Shown: positions 34,510 to 42,742 of the stretch, piece after piece
Numbering within the stretch: position 1 is the first letter of the stretch
Layout: the number at the start of each line of letters is the position of its first letter
Assembly: GCA_900314905.1 (NCBI GenBank)
Contig: OMXA01000011.1
Location: 1 to 54,875, forward strand
Source: an uncultured Erysipelotrichaceae bacterium
GTDB taxonomy: Bacteria; Bacillota_I; Bacilli_A; Erysipelotrichales; Erysipelotrichaceae
DNA length: 54,875 nt
Reading direction: 5' to 3'
Made by a program: the position numbers and the translations under genes
Notes under the pieces: model-generated
Database searches by the model: none
Told to the model about the DNA's origin: nothing
The model's input: the letters and a program-made list of their open reading frames with translations, nothing else

Positions 34510-34857
34510 ATGAGGGATGATTTCAAGAAGATGACAGAGGACTGGGTCAGGTTTGTGGATGAATCCAGTGACAAAGTGGCAGATTTTGTGACGAAGAGCA
34601 CCAAGGATATGACAGGGGTTCTGAGGAAAGAACGCAGGAAAATGGAACTTCGTTCCCAGATCGGCGAGCATGCAAGGGCTTTGACCAAAGCTTATACGAG
34701 ACTTGGCGAAGCATATTATGATGCGAAGACTTCCGGCAGAGATGTGGAAGGAATGCAGGATGTGATGGATCTGGTTCATTCCAACCGGAAGGTTGTGGAA
34801 CTTCTGAAGGTCCAGCTGGAAGAACTGGAGAAAGCCGATTCCGAGAAGAAAGACTGA
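34510..34857 (+). CDS. Small charged coiled-coil protein, unknown
   Basis: 115 aa, with no signal peptide or membrane helix. It is rich in K, E, R and D, with a first helix KKMTEDWVRFVDESSDKVADF, a middle ARALTKAYTRLGEAYYDAK, and a C-terminal helix ending LKVQLEELEKADSEKKD. The ALTKAYTRLGEAYYD pattern is seen in small cytoplasmic proteins of this group in other Firmicutes, but I know no function. An AAAGGAAT site precedes the ATG. Its operon with TetR suggests the TetR ligand controls it. Confidence 0.7.
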   Translation: MRDDFKKMTEDWVRFVDESSDKVADFVTKSTKDMTGVLRKERRKMELRSQIGEHARALTKAYTRLGEAYYDAKTSGRDVEGMQDVMDLVHSNRKVVELLKVQLEELEKADSEKKD

Positions 34858-34881
34858 ATCAGGCGATTCATCAGAACGTAA

Positions 34882-34908
34882 AAGAAAACCGGGAAATCCG
34901 GTTTTCTT
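34882..34908. terminator. Bidirectional terminator between the TetR unit and the arginase-fold gene
   Basis: Eleven-base stem AAGAAAACCGG/CCGGTTTTCTT with a five-base loop between two convergent genes. Confidence 0.85.
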
Positions 34909-34912
34909 GTGT

Positions 34913-35746
34913 TTACAGGGTACTGCCGATGCGGACAAGTTCTTTCAGGAAGCCTTCATCCCGGTCTTCCGGACCGCCGGTATACTGCGTGATGCTCATG
35001 CCGACGACATTGCAGGAAGCGGAAACGGTGGAAACGATTTCCATCAGAGTGGAAATATGAATTCCGCCGGTCTCGGTATACTGCGTGAGACGGAACTCAT
35101 TAGGATCCAGGCAGTCCAGGCTGATGTGCAGGAATACATTGCGGAACGAGCGCTGGCGCAGAAGCTCTGCAACGATTCCAGGTTCTTTATCGAGGGTGCG
35201 TGACTGGATGTGGTCCACGTGATGATAATCAATGAAACGTTTCTCCGAGAGATTCACGCCGCGGGTTGTGCAGAGCAGAACCTGGTTCGGACTCAGAACT
35301 GACGGCAGCGTCTGCCAGAGTTCCGGGGTTCCATGCCCGCATAAGGTGCGCAGCGCCATGCCATGATAGAGTTCTGAAACGGTATACTTGGGATGATCAA
35401 ACCCGGAATGAGACTCCAGGAAGACTTCTGCAAAGTCCTTCTTGCACAAGGTATTCAGATAGGCGGCACATGCCAGATCGGAATCGGAGCTTCCTCCGAC
35501 CAGGAAGATCGTGTCCGGACGGATGCTTTCCAGCTTGCTCTGAACAAGCTTGTGCTGGAACAGAATATCGGCATATCCTTTCGTGCTGTGATTGACCGGG
35601 CTGATCGGTTCCGTGGTGACCGGGATCGTCACAGTCTCGAGACTGCCCATATAATTCTTCATGAAATAATAAGTGCTGTCATAAACGGTAAGGTCCTGTC
35701 CATTTCCCTGCCATTGAGGGAAAACGAGGTTCAGATGTTTTTTCAT
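34913..35746 (-). CDS. Arginase/ureohydrolase-fold protein with altered metal site
   Basis: 277 aa, arginase-superfamily length. The fold is suggested by FLVGGSSDSDLACAAYL (84-86 region), VFLESHSGFD (about 108-117), HISLDCLDP (about 209-217) and GMSITQYTGGPEDRDEGF. The three metal-binding segments differ from the usual GGDHS, DAHxD and SFDVDxxDP: the His of the first is replaced, the second reads ESHSGFD, and the third keeps only part of its Asp set. A GGAG site precedes the ATG. Activity as an arginase or agmatinase is doubtful. It is divergent from a LysR regulator. Confidence 0.75.
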   Translation of the reverse strand: MKKHLNLVFPQWQGNGQDLTVYDSTYYFMKNYMGSLETVTIPVTTEPISPVNHSTKGYADILFQHKLVQSKLESIRPDTIFLVGGSSDSDLACAAYLNTLCKKDFAEVFLESHSGFDHPKYTVSELYHGMALRTLCGHGTPELWQTLPSVLSPNQVLLCTTRGVNLSEKRFIDYHHVDHIQSRTLDKEPGIVAELLRQRSFRNVFLHISLDCLDPNEFRLTQYTETGGIHISTLMEIVSTVSASCNVVGMSITQYTGGPEDRDEGFLKELVRIGSTL

Positions 35747-35912
35747 ATGATATTCTCCATGCTGGTCTGCAGCAGATCAGTTATCAGTGCGTACGAGGGG
35801 AAGAGGGTGAAACGGATTCGCAGCATCTTCGTCGGCTCCCTGGTCTGATTGCCTGCGTGCATGTCCTGAAAACGGGTTTCATAACTCTCTTCTCCTTTCC
35901 GTTCGGCAATAC

Positions 35913-35918
35913 TATAAT
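35913..35918 (+). promoter_or_regulatory. -10 box upstream of the LysR-family gene
   Basis: Perfect TATAAT, 73 bases before the LysR start codon; only a weak TTCTCC lies 17 bases upstream. The 245 bases between the arginase-fold gene and this regulator hold nothing else that I can assign. Confidence 0.5.
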
Positions 35919-35991
35919 GAATCCGGAAGAATTAGACAAATGAATGATTCTGATCTGATTGATCAATATTTTTCATGAAAGGGGTAACAGC

Positions 35992-36843
35992 ATGAACCTG
36001 CCGCAGTATCAGGCATTTCTGAAAGTTGTGGAAACCGGAAGCTTTACAAAAGCTGCAGAGGAATTAGGCTATACGCAGTCAGGTATCACGCATCAGATTC
36101 AGATGCTTGAGAAAAGTCTCGAGTTAAGTCTCCTGAAGCGGGATCGGTCCGGCATCAGTCTGACAGCAGAAGGAGAAGTCCTGCTCCCGTATATCCGCAA
36201 TCTCAGAATCGATGAAGCTGCTCTGCAGCAGCGGGCTCGCGAGCTGGTTCAGGGAAACAGCGGACTGATCCGGTTTGCGGCATTGCCGGAAGTCACGAAG
36301 TGCTGGCTGCCGGGAATGATTTCTCAGTTTTTCCATAAGCATCCGCAGGTGCAGTTTCAATTGTTTTCCGGCACAGAGAAGGAGTGCATTTCCCTGGTTC
36401 AGCGGGGAAGTGCGGATCTTTGCATCGCCTCTCTGCCAGCAGAGACCGGAATGAAGACGCTGTTCTTGAAAAGAGACTTTCTTCTGGCAGTGCTTCCTGC
36501 AGAAAAGGGAAAGGAAGAAACGATCCGGAGAACTGCTTTGCAGAAGATGCCTCTGATCCGGACCTGTCCGGATTATCTGGAAGGGCTGTTCAGCGGCGAG
36601 CCGGTGGCTCCGGTGTTTCAGGTTCCCGATTCGGCCAGCCTGATCGAGATGGTGAAAGAAGGCCTTGGCTGCGGGGTGCTCTCTGAGATGGAACTGAAGC
36701 AGGCAGGAAAAGGAGTCATGGGCTGCCGGCTGGAGCCGCAGGCATACCGGGATCTTGCTCTGATTTATCCGGATGCCAATCCGCTTTCAAAAGCTGCAGA
36801 AGAATTTGCGGAAGAAGCGCAGATCTGGATCAGCCGGAGATAG
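35992..36843 (+). CDS. LysR-family transcriptional regulator
   Basis: 283 aa from the ATG at 35992, which has an AAAGGGG site. The N-terminal winged helix is canonical: FLKVVETGSFTKAAEELGYTQSGITHQIQMLEKSL in outline, and SGISLTAEGE. The effector domain spans about residues 90-280. It is divergent from the arginase-fold gene and is followed four bases later by an SDR gene, then yitT-like. LysR proteins usually control a divergent neighbour, so the arginase-fold gene is the likely target. Confidence 0.95.
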   Translation: MNLPQYQAFLKVVETGSFTKAAEELGYTQSGITHQIQMLEKSLELSLLKRDRSGISLTAEGEVLLPYIRNLRIDEAALQQRARELVQGNSGLIRFAALPEVTKCWLPGMISQFFHKHPQVQFQLFSGTEKECISLVQRGSADLCIASLPAETGMKTLFLKRDFLLAVLPAEKGKEETIRRTALQKMPLIRTCPDYLEGLFSGEPVAPVFQVPDSASLIEMVKEGLGCGVLSEMELKQAGKGVMGCRLEPQAYRDLALIYPDANPLSKAAEEFAEEAQIWISRR

Positions 36844-36847
36844 AGAT

Positions 36848-37597
36848 ATGAAGACCGTTCTGATCACGGGCGGTTCGGAAGGGATCGGGTATGCCCTGGC
36901 AGAATGCTTTGCGAAAGATCGTTTCCGGATCCTGCTTGCCGCAAGAAATATCGATCATCTGAAACAGGCTTCCAAGAAGCTTCAGAGCACTTATCATGTG
37001 GAAATTGCGGTGTATTCATCTGATCTTTCTATTGCGGGCAATGCCGAGCGGCTGTACAGGCAGGTCAGAGAAGATGGGTACCGGATTGATGTTCTGGTCA
37101 ATAATGCCGGTGTCGGCTTTCTGGGCAAAAGCTGGGAAATTCCGATCGAAGCAGATGAAAAGCTGACTATTCTGAACGACATCTCGCTGATGACGCTTAC
37201 AAAGCTGGCTCTGAAAGACATGCTTGCTGAGGGAAATGGAGAGATCATCAACATCGCGAGCACCGGTGCATTTCAGCCAGGCCCGTATATTGCATCCTAT
37301 TATGCGTCAAAGGCATTTGCTGAATCTTATACCAGGGCAGTAGCAGAAGAAGTGAAGCATACGGGCATCAGGGTCTACTGCTATTGTCCAGGTCCGACAG
37401 ATACTGCTTTCTACCCGAAGTCAGGCGGGAAGAAGCCCTTTCTCACGATGAGTGCCAGACAGGCAGCAGAATATGTATACACACACCGGGGGAACCGCTG
37501 TATGATCATTCCAGGCTTTCTGAATCAGGTCTGCCGGATCGTTCCGGCCGAACTGAGGATGAAAGCAATTCTGCTGATGAAGAAGAAAACTCTATGA
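36848..37597 (+). CDS. SDR-family oxidoreductase, DltE-like class
   Basis: 249 aa from the ATG at 36848 (GGAG site). Motifs: TGGSEGIG, NNAGVGF, INIASTGAFQPGPYIASYYASKAF with the Tyr-x-x-x-Lys pair, and YCPGPTDTAFY. This set is typical of the YqjQ/DltE subgroup of short-chain dehydrogenases, whose substrates are mostly unknown. Its stop overlaps the next ATG (ATGA), so it is coupled to the YitT-like gene. Confidence 0.9.
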   Translation: MKTVLITGGSEGIGYALAECFAKDRFRILLAARNIDHLKQASKKLQSTYHVEIAVYSSDLSIAGNAERLYRQVREDGYRIDVLVNNAGVGFLGKSWEIPIEADEKLTILNDISLMTLTKLALKDMLAEGNGEIINIASTGAFQPGPYIASYYASKAFAESYTRAVAEEVKHTGIRVYCYCPGPTDTAFYPKSGGKKPFLTMSARQAAEYVYTHRGNRCMIIPGFLNQVCRIVPAELRMKAILLMKKKTL

Positions 37598-38472
37598 CAA
37601 ATCAATTATATGTGCCTGTGAAACCTCTGACTTCCCGCAATCTCCTTCTGATCGTGGCAGGATCTGCGATGTATGCCATTGCCGTCAATCTGTTTCTGAC
37701 TCCGCTGAACCTGTACGCCGGCGGAGTAGTCGGTCTTGCGCAGCTGATCCGGACCCTGGTGTTTCCTCAGGTATCCGGAATGGATGTTGCAGGCATCATC
37801 AACCTGATGCTGAATATTCCGCTGTTCCTTCTGGCATGGAAAGGCATGAGCAGGAAGATGGTTTTCGGTACAGCGCTGAGCATCCTCGTTCAGACCCTCG
37901 TGCTCTCTGCTTTCAAAGCACCGGCAGCTCCGCTATTGGACGATAAACTCGCCTGCATCCTGCTGGCTGGCATGATCGGCGGAGCAGGGTGCGGAATCGT
38001 ACTGACGAACGGAGGCAGTGCCGGCGGTCTGGACCTGCTAGGCGTTTATCTCACGATGAAGTCTCCCCGCTTTTCCGTGGGCATGATGAATATTCTGTTC
38101 AATGTCGGGCTTTATTCGGTCTGTGCGGTGCGGTTCGAATTGAGTACCGCATTGTATTCTGCAATCTTTGTGGCGGCATTTTCCGTGACGATTGATCGGT
38201 GGCATTATCAGAATATTGAGCTGGAATTGATGATCTTCACGCATCATCCGGAGATCAAGGATACCATCATGAAGAAGTATGTGCGCGGGGTAACCTGCTG
38301 GAAGGGCATGGGCGCATATACGGGCAAGGAAACGGAAGTTCTTGTGACGGTCGTGGCAAAAAGCGAAGCCGAAGATGTGAAGCGGGATATTCTGGCTCTG
38401 GATCCTCAGGCGTTCATCATTGTGCATCAGGGTACCGATGTGACAGGAGGCTATCAGAAGCGTCTGGTCTGA
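37594..38472 (+). CDS. YitT-family membrane protein (DUF161 plus DUF2179)
   Basis: 292 aa from the ATG overlapping the SDR stop. Five or six helices carry AVNLFLTPLNLYAGGVVGLAQLI and GGSAGGLDLLGVYL, the two DUF161 signatures; a cytoplasmic DUF2179 domain follows (RGVTCWKGMGAYTGKE and a ferredoxin-like end). The family is widespread in Firmicutes, with no established transport function. Confidence 0.92.
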   Translation: MTNQLYVPVKPLTSRNLLLIVAGSAMYAIAVNLFLTPLNLYAGGVVGLAQLIRTLVFPQVSGMDVAGIINLMLNIPLFLLAWKGMSRKMVFGTALSILVQTLVLSAFKAPAAPLLDDKLACILLAGMIGGAGCGIVLTNGGSAGGLDLLGVYLTMKSPRFSVGMMNILFNVGLYSVCAVRFELSTALYSAIFVAAFSVTIDRWHYQNIELELMIFTHHPEIKDTIMKKYVRGVTCWKGMGAYTGKETEVLVTVVAKSEAEDVKRDILALDPQAFIIVHQGTDVTGGYQKRLV

Positions 38473-38538
38473 TTCAGATCTGATGAAAATTCTGCCTGGA
38501 TCCTGTACAATGCAGAAAACAGAAAGAAGGGATCAGAT

Positions 38539-38844
38539 ATGATTCGCATTTACGGAAGTCCGCACTGCCCGGATTGCGTCGCATGCAAGGCGGCATTCGA
38601 TGAGAAAGGCACCCCATATGAATTCATTGATATCACCGGCTCGATGCCGAACCTGAAAGCCTTCCTGAAGATGAGAGATCATCTGCCGCTGTTTGCAGAA
38701 GTGAAGGAACGCGGCTCGGTCGGAATTCCGGCTCTGGAACTGGAAGACGGAACGGTCACGCTGGATTGGGAAGAAGTGCTGAAGCAATATGGCATGACTG
38801 CTCAGCCGGGCAGGGCATGCAGCCTGGATGGAAGAGGATGCTGA
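38539..38844 (+). CDS. Glutaredoxin-like protein
   Basis: 101 aa. Thioredoxin fold with the redox motif CPDC at residues 10-13 (SPHCPDCVACK), GIPALELEDG for the cis-Pro loop, and an extra Cys in the C-terminal tail (RACSLDGRGC). A GAAGGGA site precedes the ATG. It is followed by its own terminator. The CPDC site implies disulfide exchange in the cytoplasm; the partner is unknown. Confidence 0.85.
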   Translation: MIRIYGSPHCPDCVACKAAFDEKGTPYEFIDITGSMPNLKAFLKMRDHLPLFAEVKERGSVGIPALELEDGTVTLDWEEVLKQYGMTAQPGRACSLDGRGC

Positions 38845-38847
38845 ACG

Positions 38848-38870
38848 AAAACTGCGAAAGCAGTTTTTTT
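38848..38870 (+). terminator. Rho-independent terminator of the glutaredoxin-like gene
   Basis: Stem AAAACTGC/GCAGTTTT with loop GAAA and a run of seven T. Confidence 0.92.
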
Positions 38871-38927
38871 CGTCAGAAGTGAATCCCTGCAGATCTGAAA
38901 TGAGAAACACGAGGATCAGAAGCAGAT

Positions 38928-38953
38928 GAAAAAAAGCAGAGTTTCCCCTGCTT
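38928..38953 (-). terminator. Rho-independent terminator of queA-queH
   Basis: Six-base stem AAGCAG/CTGCTT with an eight-base loop; on the minus strand it is followed by a run of seven T. Lies six bases past the queH stop. Confidence 0.8.
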
Positions 38954-38958
38954 GCGGA

Positions 38959-39645
38959 TCAGCTGTTCCGTGCTTCTTCCGGATGCCGGCTGAAGTAAGA
39001 ATAGATGCAGCCGCAGTAATCCTGCCGGTACAGATGATGCGCTTCTGCCAGTTCATGCTGGCGCGTCTGGCCGCCGCCTTTCTTGAAGTCCGAATAGAAG
39101 TAACGGACTGAGGGATAGCGATGCGAGAGAGATCTTCCGATTTCATTCATCTTCTGGCTGTCTTTCTGCCTGGAGATGGACATCACGGTAGTGAAGTAAT
39201 CGAAGTGATGCTCTGCGGCAAAGCGATATGCTTCATTCATGCGATATGCATAGCAGTAGAAGCATCTTCCGGTTCCTTCCGGATCCTCTTTCATCGGTTC
39301 CAGCCGTCTCGTATATGCTTCGTTGTCATACGGGGTGACAATGAGCTTCACCGTATTCCCGGTCTCGCTGATATAACGTTTCAATTCCTCCAGCCGCCGT
39401 TCATATTCCGAAGAAGGCCAGATGTTTGAATTGTTGAAATAGATTGTGACATCGAATACCTGAGTGAGAAACTCGATCGGAAACGATGCACAGACTGCAC
39501 AGCATGCATGGAGCAGCAGGGAAGGCTTACGGTCCTGGTATTCCTTCCGGATTTCCTCGATCTCCTTCTCTGAGACCAGATAGTAGTTCGTGCGCTGCTG
39601 CTTTTTCCTGTTTTCTCTGAGACGGATCAGATCTTCTTTATTCAT
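38959..39645 (-). CDS. queH: Epoxyqueuosine reductase QueH
   Basis: 228 aa. QueH carries out the last step of queuosine synthesis in tRNA, reducing epoxyqueuosine; it replaces the cobalamin enzyme QueG. Diagnostic cysteines are present: LLHACCAVCASFP (iron-sulfur and metal ligands), GRCFYCYAYRMNEA, and DYCGCIYS. The start overlaps the end of queA by eight bases, so both are coupled. Confidence 0.93.
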   Translation of the reverse strand: MNKEDLIRLRENRKKQQRTNYYLVSEKEIEEIRKEYQDRKPSLLLHACCAVCASFPIEFLTQVFDVTIYFNNSNIWPSSEYERRLEELKRYISETGNTVKLIVTPYDNEAYTRRLEPMKEDPEGTGRCFYCYAYRMNEAYRFAAEHHFDYFTTVMSISRQKDSQKMNEIGRSLSHRYPSVRYFYSDFKKGGGQTRQHELAEAHHLYRQDYCGCIYSYFSRHPEEARNS

Positions 39646-40675
39646 TTGTCAGAAACATGCAGTCGCCGAAGGAGAAGAACCGGTATTTCTCCTGCACGGC
39701 TGTCTGATATGCATGCATGATCAGATCATAGCCTGCGAGCGAACAGATCATCATGATCAGCGTGGACTTCGGCAGATGGAAGTTCGTCAGCATGGCATCG
39801 ATCGTATGCCATTCGTAGCCTGGATAGATGAACAGCTTCGTTTCTCCATGGCAGGCCTCGAATCTGCCGAACCGATTCCAAACCGATTCCAGCGTGCGGA
39901 CTGAAGTGGTGCCTACGGCTACGATTCTTCTGCCTTCTGCCTTGGCCTGGTTGAGAATTGAAGCAGCTTCTTCAGACATGTAATACACTTCGCTGTGCAT
40001 GACATGGTCCTTGATGTTCTCGGTGTCCATCGGCTTGAAGGTGCCGAGTCCTACATGCAGGGTCACATCGACGATGGTGACTCCCTTCTTCTGCAGCTGG
40101 TCGAAGATCTCCGGAGTGAAATGCAGACCAGCCGTCGGTGCGGCTGCAGAACCATCCACTTTTGCGTAGACGGTCTGATACCGGTTCGGATCATCCAGCT
40201 TTTCCCGGATATACGGGGGCAGAGGCACATTGCCCAGTTCTTCGAGAATCTCATTGAAGATGCCATGATAGATCATCTTCATCTTTCTCAGTCCCTGATC
40301 CTCGACTTCGACACACTGGGCTTTGAGTCTTCCGTCATGGAAGCTCACGACGGTTCCGAGCTTGACCGTATGAGCATTGCCGAGCAGGCATTCCCATACA
40401 TCGTCCGGAAGCTGTTTCAATAGCAGCACTTCCACATGTGCACCGGTTTCTTCCTTGATGCCATAGAGACGGGCCGGAATGACTCTCGTGTTATTGCGCA
40501 CCAGAACATCTCCTTCATGGAGATAGTCAGTAATGTCATAGAAATGCTTATGTTCCAGTTCCCCGCTCTTCATATGGACGACCATCATCCGGCTGCTCTT
40601 GCGGTCCTTGAGAGGAGTCTGTGCAATGAGCTCCTTCGGGAGCTCATAATCAAAATCACTTGTCTTATCGTACAT
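39638..40675 (-). CDS. queA: S-adenosylmethionine:tRNA ribosyltransferase-isomerase QueA
   Basis: 345 aa, family length. QueA transfers and rearranges the ribosyl part of SAM onto preQ1 in tRNA to make epoxyqueuosine, the substrate of QueH encoded next. Motifs: FDYELPKELIAQTPL, RNNTRVIPARL, DGSAAAPTAGLHFT, VTLHVGLGTFKP and FIYPGYEW. The start ATG has only a distant AGG-type site. No preQ1 synthesis genes are in the window, so precursor supply is elsewhere or by salvage. Confidence 0.96.
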   Translation of the reverse strand: MYDKTSDFDYELPKELIAQTPLKDRKSSRMMVVHMKSGELEHKHFYDITDYLHEGDVLVRNNTRVIPARLYGIKEETGAHVEVLLLKQLPDDVWECLLGNAHTVKLGTVVSFHDGRLKAQCVEVEDQGLRKMKMIYHGIFNEILEELGNVPLPPYIREKLDDPNRYQTVYAKVDGSAAAPTAGLHFTPEIFDQLQKKGVTIVDVTLHVGLGTFKPMDTENIKDHVMHSEVYYMSEEAASILNQAKAEGRRIVAVGTTSVRTLESVWNRFGRFEACHGETKLFIYPGYEWHTIDAMLTNFHLPKSTLIMMICSLAGYDLIMHAYQTAVQEKYRFFSFGDCMFLTNE

Positions 40676-40750
40676 CGATGCCTATGTATTCCTGCCTTTC
40701 TGTACTTCGCTCAATTATCTTAAGGGTCCGTCATGGAAAACACAATGCCA

Positions 40751-41344
40751 TCAGAAGTAAGTCTTGCAGGAAATCACCTGTCCGATCACCCGGACAGGCA
40801 GGGAAGCAATCTCCCTGGCGTCAAAATAACGATTCTCCACTTCCGGATTTGCTGCCTCAAGGATCAGAACCTTTCCTTTATAAACCACTTTCTTGACCGT
40901 CACTTCATCTCCGATCAGAATGACGCCGATTTTTCCGCTGTCAATTCTGCTGCATTGCCTGACCAGGACCAGGGAACCATCCATGATTCCTGCTCCATTC
41001 ATGGAGTCTCCTGTGACCTTCAGATAGAAGTCACCGCGCTTGGCGTCTTCCATCGTGGCAGGCTCTTCGCCGAGATAATTCTCTTCCGCAAACAGGTCGT
41101 ATCCGGCTTTCACATAGCCGAGGACCGGAAGCTGAACCCGGATATCCATGCCTTTGATTGCCGGTTCGATATTATAGCCGACCATCTCGCTGAGGGTCTT
41201 CAGAGTTTCGCCATATACATGCTTCACGCTGCCATTGACCCACCGGCTGACCGTGGAGCGGTTCACGCTGCATCTCCGGGCAATCTCTGCATCGGAAACA
41301 CCGCTTTTCAGCTTGTAATCATGAAGAATATCCTTCAGTTCCAT
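40751..41344 (-). CDS. XRE-family regulator with S24 (LexA-like) self-cleavage domain
   Basis: 197 aa from the ATG at 41344 (GAGGTCATT site). An N-terminal HTH (SDAEIARRCSVNRSTVSRWVNG) is joined to an S24 peptidase domain. Cleavage dipeptide Ala80-Gly81 (VKAGYD), catalytic Ser114 (GDSMNGAGIMDG) and Lys151/152 (VTVKKVV) are all in place, so autocleavage after DNA damage is plausible. It lies upstream of queA on the same strand, 75 bases away. It may control its own promoter or a remote target; it is not LexA itself. Confidence 0.9.
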   Translation of the reverse strand: MELKDILHDYKLKSGVSDAEIARRCSVNRSTVSRWVNGSVKHVYGETLKTLSEMVGYNIEPAIKGMDIRVQLPVLGYVKAGYDLFAEENYLGEEPATMEDAKRGDFYLKVTGDSMNGAGIMDGSLVLVRQCSRIDSGKIGVILIGDEVTVKKVVYKGKVLILEAANPEVENRYFDAREIASLPVRVIGQVISCKTYF

Positions 41345-41365
41345 AATGACCTCATTTCCGGCTTC

Positions 41366-41395
41366 ATTATAGGGTTTTATGCAACATGCTGTCAA
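41366..41395 (-). promoter_or_regulatory. Sigma-A type promoter of the XRE-S24 gene
   Basis: On the minus strand, -35 TTGACA (41390-41395) and -10 TATAAT (41366-41371) with an 18-base spacer; both hexamers are perfect. Confidence 0.9.
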
Positions 41396-41443
41396 ACTCT
41401 GAGCAGGAACTGATGCAGATATCCGTGAGAAACGCTCCAGCTT

Positions 41444-41962
41444 TCAGCATCCGAGCCGGCAGCGGCTTCTGCGCTTCTCGGGGTCCGGAAGCGAGGCGGC
41501 TTCGTTTGCGCAGATTGTCCAGTATTCCTTGCCGTCCTCTGCATGATCCAGACGGAACCCTTTCTTCTTCAGAAAGGCGGCTCCCTCTTCGTTGTCCGGA
41601 TAGATTTCCGCTTCCAGGGTTTCAAACCCATGTTCCAGCGCTTCTCTTGCCAGGCGGATCAAAGCGTAAGTTCCATAATGTTCCATGCGCTCTTCTTTCT
41701 GGATGAGAATCCGGATCCGGCAGATTGTTTCCGAAATCCTTTCGTATTCCGAAATTCCGGTGAAATACCCGCAATGGTCACAGTAGATGAATCTTCCAAG
41801 CGCACTGCTTCCGTCAGAATTCACAAACTGATCCAGATAGTGATCCCACTCTTCTTCCGGAAACGATATCGTTTCATGGTTCCAGCTCATGGAATAGCTG
41901 CTGCCGAGCAGCTTTGTCCGGTAGGAAAGTTCTTCCCGTTCAGGTTTCAGATACTGCGTCAT
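41444..41962 (-). CDS. GNAT-family-like N-acetyltransferase
   Basis: 172 aa. The middle resembles a GNAT domain: GRFIYCDHCGYFTGISEYE, GTYALIRLAREALEHGFETLEAEIYPDNEEGAAFLKKKGFRL in outline, with the usual N-x-x-A-x-x-x-Y-x-x-x-GF-like ending. The acetyl-CoA loop is weak. A GAGGG site precedes the ATG. The C-terminus is basic and Cys-containing (RRSRCRLGC). Substrate unknown. Confidence 0.7.
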   Translation of the reverse strand: MTQYLKPEREELSYRTKLLGSSYSMSWNHETISFPEEEWDHYLDQFVNSDGSSALGRFIYCDHCGYFTGISEYERISETICRIRILIQKEERMEHYGTYALIRLAREALEHGFETLEAEIYPDNEEGAAFLKKKGFRLDHAEDGKEYWTICANEAASLPDPEKRRSRCRLGC

Positions 41963-42033
41963 ATACTTTTTCCCTCTGTCGGTTCCCTATGATACCTTCT
42001 GATGCAGGAAAAATCTTCTGACATGCTTTTCTG

Positions 42034-42042
42034 TGCAATAAT
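42034..42042 (+). promoter_or_regulatory. Extended -10 promoter of the HAD hydrolase gene
   Basis: TGCAATAAT (AATAAT at 42037-42042) ends six bases before the ATG at 42049; no Shine-Dalgarno site lies between. Confidence 0.5.
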
Positions 42043-42048
42043 GAACTC

Positions 42049-42663
42049 ATGATCCGCAATATCGTACTGGACCTGGGCGGAGTCCTGATCACCTATCAGC
42101 CCGTCATCTCCATCATGAAAGCAGGATACAGCAGGGAAGAAGCAGAACGGCTGAATCATTCGGTATTCCTTGATCCGCTCTGGGCAAAGCTGGATCAGGG
42201 AACCTATGCCTCTATGCAGGAAGCGCTGCCTTTCTTTCTGGAAGCGCATCCTGAGGATGCCTCGCTGATCCGGTCATTCTTCTCATCAGACTGGATGGAA
42301 CTGCTGTTTCAGCCGATCGAAGCGAGCGTCGTTTTTCTGAAGAAACTGAAGCAGAAGGGATACAAGGTATATTTTCTGACCAATTATGCGGCCGATACGT
42401 ATCAGGAAACTTCCGCCAGACTTCCGTTCTTTTCTCTGGCAGATGGAGCGGTAGTTTCCTCAGAGGTGAAAGTCAATAAACCAGACGAACGCATCTACCG
42501 GATTCTCCTGGATCGGTATGGCCTGGTTCCTGGTGAGACGCTGTTCTTCGATGATCATGGAATCAACTGTGAAGCAGCGATCCGCTGCGGCATGCATGCA
42601 GAGGTCTTCCGGGATGCAGAACATGCTGAGAAAGATCTGAAAGCACTTGCTGGAATGCCGTGA
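42049..42663 (+). CDS. HAD-superfamily phosphatase, YihX-like
   Basis: 204 aa. HAD motifs: I, VLDLGGVLITY (note G at the second-Asp position); II, YFLTNYA; III, KVNKPDERIY; IV, LFFDDHGIN. The cap is small and helical, as in YihX (glucose-1-phosphatase) relatives. In motif I the usual DxD is D-L-G, which occurs in this subgroup. The start has no Shine-Dalgarno site, and a -10 box lies just upstream, so the mRNA may be leaderless. Substrate unknown. Confidence 0.88.
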   Translation: MIRNIVLDLGGVLITYQPVISIMKAGYSREEAERLNHSVFLDPLWAKLDQGTYASMQEALPFFLEAHPEDASLIRSFFSSDWMELLFQPIEASVVFLKKLKQKGYKVYFLTNYAADTYQETSARLPFFSLADGAVVSSEVKVNKPDERIYRILLDRYGLVPGETLFFDDHGINCEAAIRCGMHAEVFRDAEHAEKDLKALAGMP

Positions 42664-42742
42664 CAGGGCAGCAGGCGGATGGATGGGACTGCAGATCAGA
42701 AAGTCCTGGAGTGTTGCGGGAGGATTGCTGAGAAAAGGTGCT

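Noticed and set aside
41444-41962. Calling the GNAT-like protein by a specific substrate
   Set aside because: The acetyl-CoA loop is weak and no close family could be recognised, so only the fold is suggested.
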